A stretch of DNA of 64,000 bases from Macrotis lagotis (taxonomy: Eukaryota; Chordata; Mammalia; Peramelemorphia; Peramelidae). Below the pieces are notes generated by a model, which ran no database searches, had not been told where the DNA came from, and saw nothing but the letters and a program-made list of their open reading frames with translations. This document shows positions 55,235 to 64,000 of this stretch, piece after piece. Location of the stretch: contig NC_133666.1 of assembly GCF_037893015.1 (NCBI RefSeq), forward strand, positions 652,726,957 through 652,790,956, written 5' to 3'. Within the stretch, counting starts at the first letter, position 1, and each line of letters begins with the position of its first letter. Position numbers and translations under genes: made by a program.

Positions 55235-56632
55235 AAGCTTTTTACCTTGAGATACCTTAATTTTTTTTCCTTTTTTATCTTTCAGCTCAGTTTTAGCATT
55301 TTTTCATTTTCTTATAAGTCATTTGCTTCTGTTTGTCTGGTTCTAATTTTCAGGAAGTTTTTTTCCCCTTAAGTAAGGTTCTATATTTTTGTTTCAGGCT
55401 TTTAATTCTCTTTCCAAATATTTTTTCTATTTTTCCATTTTCCCTCCAGGACTCTCATTCTTCTAAAAAATTATTTTTGATCCTTTAAAGGAATGTTTGC
55501 TTCATCTCTTCTAGGAATTCTGGTTGGACTTATTTTATACCCAAGCTATGATTTTCTTTATAGAGGTTTTGAGAACATTTTCTCCTAGGTTTGTGTTTTT
55601 GGCCTCCTTGGTATTCTTTATCTGGTTTTCTTCCAGTCTTAGATGACTAATTCTTGAACTTTATGTTTGGGCCAGGATTTGTGCAGTTGTAGGGGAAAAT
55701 GTCTAGACTGTCCTCTTGGGTCCTTTTGCTGCTTTCTTAGGGATATTGATTGCTGTGTTATTCTAGGAACTCATTGACAGCTCAGGCTCTGAAAGCTTTT
55801 GCTTTTCCCAAAATGAGACAAAATCTGCTCACTGTTCTTATGGTCTGAGCACACAAATTGCTGCTGTGAGTTTGGAACAGTGCAATGTTTTTGTGCTCCT
55901 GTTTCTGATTGAGAGTTCCAGTAGACTATTGTGACCTTAGCCACTATCAGTTGGTTAGGAAGCTCTGAGGATTCAGAATAATAGAAATTTAGACTCTCTG
56001 GTCTAGGATACCCTCCATCCATTATAGACTTTTAAACTGGGCTGCAGGCTAGATCGGAGACTCTAATCTTTTTTCTGGGATTGGAACCACAAAATTACTA
56101 TGTCTTGAAACTATTCCTTTCCCAGTAAAGTCTGTGGCTGGTGAATACTCCTTATCCTGGATGCAGATTCTCTCCTCAATCCCCCTTAGATTTGTGATGC
56201 AGAAAAATGTATAATGAGTTACAGAGCTGCCTGCTTCCTTCATAAAGCCCCAGGGCCTTGCATGGATCCTGGACCCTTTTTTGTTTGTTTTTTGCTTCAG
56301 TGCATGGCCCTCTTTCAGTCCTTGGGCACCAGAGTGCTTCACACTGTGGGCTCTTTATCAGACCTCATCACTAGTGTGCATCGACCTCTCTTTCTATCTA
56401 TCTCTATGCTAATCTGGGCTGTAGAAATGATTTGCTATTTTTGCCTTGGACTAACTAATATGTTTTTTTCTCTGGTACATTTTCTAGATTTTTGTAGCAA
56501 AGTCGTATTGGAGGAAGCGGGCTATCCTTGATGCTACTCTGCCATCTTTGATTTTACTTCTTCTCTTTAGAATTTCCGCCATTTATCCTGGTTCTTCCTT
56601 CTTTGTCCAATAGAAAAAGACTAATTTATGAT

Positions 56633-56880
56633 AGGCTTTCAGATATTTGAGGACTACTTTCATCATTTTCACTATCCTTCTCTAAATTCATTTCAGTTTG
56701 TCAATATTTCTTCTGAAATGTGTCCTTTAGAGCTAGACATCATTCAGTAGACATTTTCTGCCTTTGGAGAGAGAATATCATCTTTGTCATTTCTGACTCT
56801 TCCATCATGTTTTCTTTAGCCAGTTCTGTGACCAAGGTGTCTAGAAGGCAACGTCTTACCTTTCCAGGAGAGCTTTTGTA
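56633..56880 (-). repeat. L3/CR1 fragment, minus
   Basis: TTTCAGATATTTGAGGACTAC, CTAAATTCATTTCAGTTTGTC and CTGAAATGTGTCCTTTAGAG are the reverse L3 order next to the L1 head. Confidence 0.6.
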
Positions 56881-56882
56881 GA

Positions 56883-56939
56883 GATTCTTGGATATTGTTG
56901 GATATATATTGGATATTATTGGATATATATTCTTGGATA
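56883..56939. repeat. Short GGATATTATT tandem
   Basis: TTGGATAT(T/A)TATT units repeat about five times between two TTCTTGGATA copies. Confidence 0.75.
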
Positions 56940-57399
56940 GTATAACAAAGTCATTTTCTTAAAGACTTTATTCTAGACTCAGTCTACACCCCTTAAGCAA
57001 TCCATCAAACAGCCAGAATGTGGAAAGATCAAAGGACATCACATTATGGTCTCATCCATGATGTTGGATAGTTAACTACAATCCCAGTACAGTGATATTA
57101 ATTACCCCCACATATGTAGTGTTCCTTATTGAGGAGCAGAGGTGATTTTGGATATTTGAAGCTAAGCCCCTAGGTCGTAAGGGTTGGGAGTGCAATATTT
57201 GGGAGCTTCCTTGCACTTGGGTTCTAGAAGGCTTACCCAGGTCCAAGGCACTTTAATGAATTCACTCAAAACCACAGTTCTTGCATCTTCACCAAAGTCT
57301 TAGCCCCTTTTAACTAGATAGAGGCACATTATTTCCAAGCCAGAGACATTTAACAATCACCCACAGTAGAGCCTTCCATATAGCAAACACTTAACAAAT
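56940..57399. other. Unassigned intergenic sequence
   Basis: No element recognised, apart from an L2/MIR-like end near 57,370 (AGCAAACACTTAACAAATTC). Confidence 0.4.
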
Positions 57400-57429
57400 T
57401 CTGATTAATTGATTCCCTGCTAAAAACAG

Positions 57430-57630
57430 TCTTAACCTGTCATATATAGTGCCATATCTAAATAGAGTGGGCTCTCCACTGGAATCTCCTTTCCTGGAGA
57501 TCTCCATTCAAGTCCTAATAAACACTTGTCAGAGTTGTTTGTAGTGGATAGTCTAATCAGGGTAAAGGTTGTGCTTGATTGACTCTAGGATCCTTTCCAA
57601 CCCTGGGGTTTTATGAATGTATAATTAAGT
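57430..57630 (+). repeat. L3/CR1 3' end, plus
   Basis: GAGTGGGCTCTCCACTGG, GGAGATCTCCATTCAAG and GGATCCTTTCCAACCCTGGG. Confidence 0.7.
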
Positions 57631-57654
57631 GAATGTATAATGTAACATTTTAAA

Positions 57655-57895
57655 TTTAGAAGTTCCAAATCATAATCAAAATAATTATAATAACTTGTAT
57701 TTACACAGTGCCTTAAGCTTTGCAAAGAACTTTACAAGTATTAACTGAAAGATTGTTTTTATTATAATTCCCATTTTACAGATGAGGAAACTGAGGCAGA
57801 TGGAGATTAAATTTCTGGTCTAGTAAGTGTTGAAGGTCATATTTGAACTCAGGTACTCTTGACTATAGGAACTATTGTATAGTACATTAATTAGT
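57655..57895 (-). repeat. MIR, minus
   Basis: TTTACACAGTGCCTTAAGC, CCCATTTTACAGATGAGG and AACTCAGGTACTCTTGAC are in MIR reverse order. Confidence 0.8.
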
Positions 57896-58059
57896 TCCCT
57901 ATCACTGGAAAATTCATGTAGAGGTTGGTGGGGTGTTGGTAAAGGGGGTTTTCTCTTTAGTAAAGGGTAACATGAGATGCCTTCTGAGTTCATCTTTCAG
58001 GTCTTAAATTCAATAATACAAAGGATCATAAGTGCATATTCTGGTTCAATTCAGTAGGA

Positions 58060-58420
58060 ATTTAACTTCTTAAAATTTTTATTCATTTTGAATTTAAATA
58101 TCAAAAAATAATAAAAAGCATATTTCCATGTGCACCACATAACATAAAACACAATGTAAAACCATGAATTTCCATTTCATACTATTTCCTTATTTTTTTG
58201 AAAAACTATGCAATAAAAACTCTATATCACCTTCAAAGGTTTTGCTTTTTGGTGCTTCCTTCTAAGTTACTTTGGTTCTTTGCTGTGTATGCTTTATTTT
58301 AATTTTTCTCCCTTGCTCCCCATCACATCCTAGAGAAGTCTTCCATTAACAGGTAGGAATTTGCTAACAATTTGAGTTGTTTAACAAAAGAATGGGATGC
58401 TTTGAAAAATAATGATCTCA
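58060..58420 (-). mobile_element. Probable L1 3' UTR, minus
   Basis: TAATAAAAAGCATATTTCCATG, CATTTCATACTATTTCC and CTAGAGAAGTCTTCCATT resemble the L1 3' UTR at 32.8 kb. Confidence 0.5.
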
Positions 58421-58434
58421 AAAAAAATGAATGC

Positions 58435-58870
58435 TATCCTTATCACAGAGGTATCCAAGCAGAGGCTAGAAGAACACCTGCCTGGAAGGCTATAGAAGAG
58501 ATTCTTGTCCGTTGATCTAAACTTGTGGATTTCCGTCCTCCTCCAAGACCCAATGGTTTTTGCAGGGATTCCATGATTAATGTGTGTCCAGTATCCATAA
58601 CCATGTCCATAGACATGGCTTATGGCATAGCAGCAGAGGCATTAAGCATTCATTGTAATTTTGCTGTCCTGTTCTCTTGATGGGACTGATGGTTCTTTGT
58701 AGCCCCCATTTATAAATCTCGGGAAGATGGGTCCAAATTATTTCTTCAGTCCTTTGGTCGGTTAGGGAGCTGGGGGGGGTCAGTGAAGAGTGGGTTCCAT
58801 TACTGGGATGAATCCATGCAGTCTGGAACTCAGATATGGGGAGGATAGAAGAGCTTATTCTTGAAAGAGC
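58435..58870 (+). repeat. Partner copy of 36,210-36,670, plus
   Basis: L3-like GAGGTATCCAAGCAGAGGC at the start, then several short blocks in the same order as in the 36 kb copy. A G8 run is at 58,771-58,778. From 58,871 to 59,044 nothing is recognised. Confidence 0.45.
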
Positions 58871-59044
58871 AAGTTGCACATAGACTCTTCAAGTTGGCTT
58901 CCTGGGAGCAAATGACCTGAAAACCAGGTTGAGGATATAAATAGAAACAATAAGAAAGGCAATCACTGCCCACATTTAAAATGTAGATCAACATGAAATT
59001 TGAATGGGAGAAGAGATAAATGTTCAGGGATAGGGTGTAATAAT

Positions 59045-59165
59045 TGGATGTTGAGTCATTTTTCAGTCCTATCCAACTCTTTGTGACTCCATTTGAGGTT
59101 TTCTTGGCAGAGATAGTGGAATGGCTTACCTTTTTTTTCCTTCATCTCATTTTACAGATTGAATT
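59045..59165 (-). repeat. MAR1-type SINE, 5' truncated, minus
   Basis: AACTCTTTGTGACTCCATTTG, TTTCTTGGCAGAGATAGTGG and CATCTCATTTTACAG. Confidence 0.8.
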
Positions 59166-59229
59166 CCTCTAAGGTTACAGAAATGCAACATTTCTCAATC
59201 TTCTGTTTCCATCTTTCATCTCCCTGTTA

Positions 59230-60125
59230 CTTCAATGTTTATTTTTATTCCTTTTAATTCTTTGAATTATGACATTGAACCTCATTATAAAATTGAAACT
59301 AGTCTCTCCAAAGTTACCAAAAATCTCTTAATTTCCAAATCTAATGGTTTTTCCAGTCCTCAGACTTCTTGCCCTCCTTGCAACCTCTGAAAATTTGAGC
59401 ATATTTTTCTTTTTGCTATATTTTCCAATTATTGGTGACATCATTTTCTCATGATCCTCTCCTCATACCTGGAATATTATAGTAGCCTGCTGGTGAACCT
59501 GCTTGCCTCCTCTCTTTGTACTTCTGTCTTTCTCCTGTTTAATAAATGCTAGTACTCTCTTTTGCCTCCAAAATCAATGATCAAGTCCTGGGTTTAGTTT
59601 TTAAAGCCCTTTATAATCTAGATCTCTCCTACCTTTCTAGTCTTATACCTTTGTCTTTTCCTTGTCCATTTTGTCCAATGATACTGGCCTCCTTGTTATT
59701 CCTTACACAAGACACTCTATGTCCCAACTCCATGCCTTTTCACTGGCTGTTCTCATGCCTCTAATGCTCTCCTTCCACATCTTCTAACTTTACTGGCTTC
59801 CTTCAAGTTTTAGCTAAAATCTGATCTTCTAATAGAAGACTTTCCTGGTTCCCCTTAATTCTAGAACCTCCTCTATGATGGAATCTCCAATGTGTCCTGT
59901 ATATATCCTTTTTGAATATTGTTACAGTTTGACTGCCCTATCAGTCTCTGAGTTCTTAAGAGTAGGGATTATTTTTAAATTTTTTTATTTTGCCTTTCTT
60001 TTTGTCTTTATCTTTTGATCTTATCTATCAATCTAAGCACTGAAGAAAATATATGTATAAATATGTGTGTATGTATTTATCTATATGTATATATAGGAAT
60101 GTAGTGCCTGGTTTAATAAAAACTT
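59230..60125 (+). repeat. L2 LINE 3' region, long copy, plus
   Basis: ACTAGTCTCTCCAAAGTTACC, ATACCTGGAATATTATAGTAGC, CTTTATAATCTAGATCTCTCC, CACTGGCTGTTCTCATGCC and GGAATGTAGTGCCTGG appear in L2 order over nearly 900 bases. The longest L2 in the window. Confidence 0.85.
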
Positions 60126-60404
60126 GTTGGCTGACTTACTGACTCATGTCCAGTGACAATACAGCCATTCCTTATGGTTAGGGTGACTGTCTTCCTTAGT
60201 CTCCCTACCTAGAGTAGAAATGAAGTTGGTTGAGCCTATTACCTCTGTGGAGTTGTCCAAGATTTCCTGAGACAAAGCAATAAAATAAATGGGAAGTAAG
60301 GACAGACAGCCTTAGGAATTCAGGGAAATTCTTATCCATTTATACCAGAATGCAGTACAAACCAGTTATTTTCAAAGAGCACAATTTAAGGGGCAGGAAT
60401 TTGT

Positions 60405-60650
60405 TGGTGTTCTTCAGTCATTTTTTTTTAGTTGTATTTGACTTTTCAAGACCCCATATGATGTTTTCTTGATGAAGATACTGGAGTGATTTACCATTTT
60501 CTCTTCAAGCTCATTTTACAGATGAAAAATTGAGGCAAACACAATTAAGTGACTACCCAAGTTCACACAGTAAGTGATTGAGGCTAGATTTGAATTAAGG
60601 AAGATGAGTCTACCTTATTCCAGACCTGGTACTCCATCCATTGGCCTGCC
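60405..60650 (-). repeat. MAR1-type CORE-SINE, minus
   Basis: GTGTTCTTCAGTCATTTTT, TTTTCTTGATGAAGATACTGG, AATTGAGGCAAACACAATTAAG and CTCCATCCATTGGCCTGCC. Confidence 0.85.
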
Positions 60651-60829
60651 TACCTATAGGAATGGAGAAGGGCAAATGTCTCATTTTTTTCAAAAAGGAG
60701 AGTAAAGCCTTCAGACTTATGTAGGCTTAGCCAGTGGACAAATTTCCAGAATTCTAGAATATTTTATGCTGAGACTGGAAAAGGAAGCAGAGGATGTGGA
60801 GAGCCTACATGCCCTCCTATGCCAGACTA

Positions 60830-61195
60830 ACTTTGTCTCCATTTTTTTGGACAGGATTACTAGACTAGTATGTCAGATCAAAGGACTGCTATGAAAATAG
60901 TTCAATTAGATTTTAGCAAAACATTCAATACAGTATCTTAGAGTTATCTTTGTAGAAAAACTCAAGAGATATGGGTTAGAAGAAAAGAAAATCAGGTGGA
61001 TTGGAAATGGTTGTATAATTGAACCCAATGAGTAGACATTAATGAATGGATGTAAATTTGGAGAGAATTCTCTAGCAGAATGCTCCATGGAACTAACTGT
61101 TCTTTGCTTTGTGTTTAGTATTTTTGTTAGTGATTTAGATAGAGGCATGGATGGCATGCTGATCAAAGCCAGGAGGGATAGCTAACATATTGGTT
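60830..61195 (+). mobile_element. L3/CR1 reverse transcriptase fragment, plus
   Basis: GATTTTAGCAAAACATTCAA (DFSKTFN), GGTGGATTGGAAATGG (the RWIxNWL region), and then GATAGAGGCATGGATGGCATGC (the D-x-G-MxGML region). This is the order of the CR1/L3 reverse transcriptase between motif A and the catalytic box. Stops break it. The antisense 86-codon frame is a shadow. Confidence 0.75.
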
Positions 61196-61224
61196 AGTTA
61201 GTTAGTTACTAGCTAATGTAGTAG

Positions 61225-61470
61225 CTAAGTAGGACAGTTGATAGAGCACTAGACCTGGAGTCAGAAGACCTGAGCTCCAATTTGACCTAAGGTACTTACT
61301 AGCTGGGTGACTGGGCAAATCATTTGTCTGCCTTATTTTTCTCATCTGTAAAATGGGAATAATGATAGTCCCTACCAACCAAGGTTGTGAGGAACAAATG
61401 AGATAGTAATTGTAAAGTGCTTAGCATAGTGTCTGGCATTTTATACATGTTAGCTCTTAATTATAAATAC
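61225..61470 (+). repeat. MIR-like SINE, full-length, plus
   Basis: AGTTGATAGAGCACTAGACC, CTTACTAGCTGGGTGACTGG, CATCTGTAAAATGGGAATAATG, GTAAAGTGCTTAGCATAGTG. Confidence 0.85.
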
Positions 61471-61839
61471 TGGTGATCACAGAATCATGATCCAAAGCGA
61501 TCTCACTTGATATGAATAGGGCGATGCTCAATGATAAAAATCTAAAATATGATTATTCCGAGACATGACTACATAGAAAATTTCCTTAAAGATCCTAGGG
61601 TTTTAGAAACCTACAAGCTTATACGCTATGGCAGCTGAGAAAACTAAATCAGTATTAGACACAGTGTTCAAGAAGAGGTAGAGAGTGGACACTTTATTCA
61701 AGTAGAGGTGATTTTTGGGGAGACAGAGTATTATTGTGGAAACATACTTGAACATGGTTTCAGAGGGTTTATGAAAAATCTTACTATTTACCTCCTGTCA
61801 GAGAGGTGGGCTATAGGCTATGACATATATTTTCAAATG
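61471..61839. other. Unassigned intergenic sequence
   Basis: No element or frame recognised. Confidence 0.4.
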
Positions 61840-62451
61840 ATCTAAATCATTATTGATTAGAAAAATGCAGATTAAAACAGCTCTGAGTTTGACCTCACAC
61901 TTATCATATTGGCTAAAATGACAAAAAAGGAAAATTTAATCAATGTTGGAAAAGATGTGGGAAGACTGGAACATTAATGTATTGTTGGTGGAGTTATGAA
62001 CTGCTGCAACCATTCTGGAGAGCAATTTGGAACTATGCCCAAAAGGCAATAAAATTTTGATTACCCTTTGATGCAGCAATCCCACTACTAGGTCTGCATC
62101 CCAAAGAGATTATAAAAAAAGGGAAAAAGACCCACATGTACAAAAATATTTATAACACTTCTTTATGAAGTGGTAATTTGTAGTGGAAAATGAGGGGATG
62201 CCCATCGATTGGGGGATGACTGAACAAATTATGAGGTATGAATGTTATGGAGTACTTTTACTCTGTAAGAAATCAAGTACAGTTGGACCTCGAGAAGCAT
62301 GGAAAGACTTACGTAAACTTATGCTGAGTGAAATGTGCAGAAGAAAACATTATACACATTAACAACAATATTGTGAGATGATCAACTGTGGTGAATGCAT
62401 CTCCTCTCACCAGCTGAGTGATCCAGAATGAAGCACATTTATTATTATTAT

Positions 62452-62609
62452 TATTTTTGGGGGGGAGGGGTTTGTAGGGTAAATGGGGCTGGGTGGCTTG
62501 CCTGGGGCCACACAGCTGGGTGATTGTTGGGTGTCTGAGGCCAGATTTAGACCTGGGTGCTCCTGGCTCCAGGGCTAGCGCTCTGTCTGTTGCACCACCT
62601 GGCCACCCG
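62452..62609 (-). repeat. tRNA-derived SINE, A-to-G-shifted copy 1, minus
   Basis: The normal order is recognisable, but many plus-strand A positions read G: CTGGGTGGCTTGCC for TTAAGTGGCTTGCC, GATTGTTGGGTGTCTG for GATTATTAAGTGTCTG, GCTCCTGGCTCC for ACTCCTGACTCC. Flanked by (ATT)n on both sides. Confidence 0.9.
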
Positions 62610-62640
62610 TACTATTATTATTATTATTATTATTTTATTT
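62610..62640. repeat. (ATT)n spacer
   Basis: About seven ATT units between the two SINEs; similar ATT runs lie at 62,440-62,455 and 62,804-62,835. Confidence 0.9.
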
Positions 62641-62651
62641 TATTTTGGGAC

Positions 62652-62803
62652 TTTTTTTTTCTTTTTGGTTTTTGCAGGGCAATGAGATTGGGGTGACTTG
62701 CCTGGGGTCACACAGCTGGGTGATTGTTGGGTGTCTGGGGCTGGATTTGGGCTTGGGTGCTCCTGGCTCCAGGGCTGGTGCCCCATCCACTGCGCCACCT
62801 GGC
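62652..62803 (-). repeat. tRNA-derived SINE, A-to-G-shifted copy 2, minus
   Basis: It shares most of the A-to-G states of copy 1 (CCTGGGG, CACAGCTGGGTGATTGTTGG, GCTCCTGGCTCC, CACCTGGC) and adds its own (CTGGGGCTGGATTTGGGC). It lies exactly 200 bases after copy 1 at matching positions (62,501 and 62,701). Confidence 0.9.
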
Positions 62804-63225
62804 AATTATTATTATTGCTATTATTGTTATTTTTAATTTTTTCTCTTTACTTTATCGCTCATGCGGTTCTATATTTTTTTTGGGGTAGGGGTATTATGCT
62901 TACTTTTAAACAAAATATTTTAGTAATGTATAAAAAACATTATTATTACAAAAATAAGAATAAATAAATAAATGAAACAGTTGAGTGATCAAGGATAATC
63001 CTGAGAGACCTGTTATGAAAAATATCATTCACATCCAGAGGGAAAAAACTATGAGTCTGAATGCACAGCAAAGCATATTATGTTCACTTTTTAATACTTT
63101 TATGTTTTTTCTTTCTTACTCATGATCCCCCCCCCCTTAGTTCTAATTCCTCTTTCTCAACATGACTAATATGGAAATGTGTTAAACACAATTATACATG
63201 TACAACTTTTACCAGGTTATTCCTT

Positions 63226-64000
63226 TGAAGAGCAATTTGGAATTATGTCCAAAGGGCAATCAAACTGTGCATAATCTTTGATCTAGCAATACCATTACTA
63301 GATCCATATCCCAAAGAGATAAAAAAGGGGAAAGGACATATTTATTTTTAGTTGTTTTTTTTTTTTTTGCAAGGTAGTGGGGTTAACTGACTTGCCCAAG
63401 GTCACACAGCTAGGTAATTATTCAGCATCTGAGGCTGGATTTGAACTCAGGTCCTCCTGACTCCAGGGCTGGTGCTCTAGCCACTGTGCCACCTAACTTT
63501 CCCAAAAGGACATATTTGTATAAAAATATTTCTAGCATTCTTTTTGTAGAAGTAAAGAAGTGGAAATAGAAGAGATACCCATTAATTGAGGAATGACTGA
63601 ATAAGTTGTGTGGTTCATGATTGTAAAGGAATATTATTGTGCTATAAAATATGATAAACTGTCAGATTTCAGAATAACTTGGCAAGACTTTATGAACTGA
63701 TACAAAGTAAAGTGAACAGAATCAGGAGAACATTATTCCCATTAGCAGCAATTTTTTGGATGACTTAACTATTCACAGCAATATGATGATCTAAGACAGT
63801 ACCAAAGGACTCATGATGAAAAATGCTCTGTATCTCCAGAGAAAGAACTGGTGGCATTTTAATGCAGACCAAAATCTATAATTTTTTTAACTTTCTGTAT
63901 TATTTATGTTTTTTTCCCTTTGGATCTGTGTCTTCTTTCACAACATGAGTCATATGGTAATATGTTTTGCATGATTAAGCATGTATAACCTATATCAAAT
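63226..64000 (+). mobile_element. Second L1 LINE 3' end, plus, runs out of the window
   Basis: AGAGCAATTTGGAATTATGTC restarts ORF2-end sequence just after the previous L1 ends, so this is a separate, tandemly placed copy. It proceeds into a 3' UTR (CAGATTTCAGAATAACTTGG, CCAGAGAAAGAACTGGTGGC) and is cut by the window edge. Confidence 0.85.
63345..63503 (-). repeat. tRNA-derived SINE, minus (inside L1)
   Basis: TSD AAAGGACATATTTAT / AAAGGACATATTTGT at about 63,330-63,344 and 63,504-63,518. Normal base composition, unlike the two SINEs 600-900 bases upstream. Confidence 0.95.

Larger units (their letters stand above)
49976..56632 (-). mobile_element. Long L1 LINE, ORF2 to 5' UTR head, minus
   Basis: It begins in antisense ORF2 C-terminal sequence (TGCAAATGGTCTTTTCC) and lacks the L1 3' UTR. 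It passes through antisense reverse transcriptase and endonuclease, then ORF1 (GTTCTAAGAGATTTAGTCAG, CTTCCAGTCTTAGATGAC) and a 5' UTR. It reaches the head near 56,540 (minus strand AAAGATGGCAGAGTAGC). AAGATGGC at an L1 head is the YY1-type motif known from L1 promoters. Four SINEs and a MIR-like element lie inside, plus an inverted copy of the head at 55.1-55.2 kb. No long frame survives, so it is old and inactive. Confidence 0.8.
61840..63225 (+). mobile_element. L1 LINE 3' end, plus, interrupted by two SINEs
   Basis: Sense ORF2 end (GGAACTATGCCCAAAAGGC, GATGCAGCAATCCCACTAC, GGATGCCCATCGATTGG), then a 3' UTR that resumes after the SINEs (GAGACCTGTTATGAAAAATATC, GCACAGCAAAGCATATTATG) and ends near AATTATACATGTACAAC. 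Confidence 0.85.

Overview
The window is a vertebrate nuclear, non-exonic-looking stretch made almost entirely of mammalian retroposons, with a single intact protein gene. The abundant tRNA-derived SINE (sense strand opening GGGGCAGCTAGGTGG and ending CTTGCAAAAACC plus A tail), the longer MAR1-type and RTE-tailed SINEs, the RTE LINE, and old MIR, MIR3, L2 and L3/CR1 copies together point to a marsupial. The youngest SINE copies look to me most like the South American opossum (Monodelphis) SINE1 type. That is family recall, not a search result, and an Australian marsupial is not excluded.

Layout. 0-0.8 kb: a SINE relic, then a CpG-rich promoter-like island with three CTCF-like motifs in the same orientation. 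0.8-16 kb: old MIR/MIR3/L2/L1/RTE debris with scattered young SINEs, a relic zinc-finger-like frame at 13.2 kb, and two inverted, permuted copies of an unnamed repeat. 16-31 kb: a dense minus-strand L1 nest. It includes a full-head old L1 split by a younger 5'-truncated L1 that appears to carry a 3' transduction (24.0-27.3 kb). 31-46 kb: RTE-tailed SINEs, a 1.2 kb RTE LINE fragment, L2 and L3/CR1 3' ends.

46.8-47.7 kb: an intact single-exon class II olfactory receptor, family 1 and closest in memory to OR1N, with a splice acceptor just upstream of the ATG. 48.2-49.05 kb: a strongly C-depleted, G/A-rich tract. 50-56.6 kb: a second long minus-strand L1 reaching its 5' head, with an inverted copy of that head lodged in its ORF1 region. 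56.6-64 kb: L3, L2 and MIR relics, then two plus-strand L1 3' ends. One of these carries two adjacent SINEs with a strong A-to-G transition bias.

No rRNA, tRNA gene, CRISPR, operon or bacterial feature is present, and I recognised no endogenous retrovirus. Apart from the receptor, the open frames found are LINE fragments, low-complexity translations or chance frames in repeats. Repeat family names are from pattern memory; boundaries are good to roughly 10-30 bases unless a target-site duplication (TSD) is quoted.
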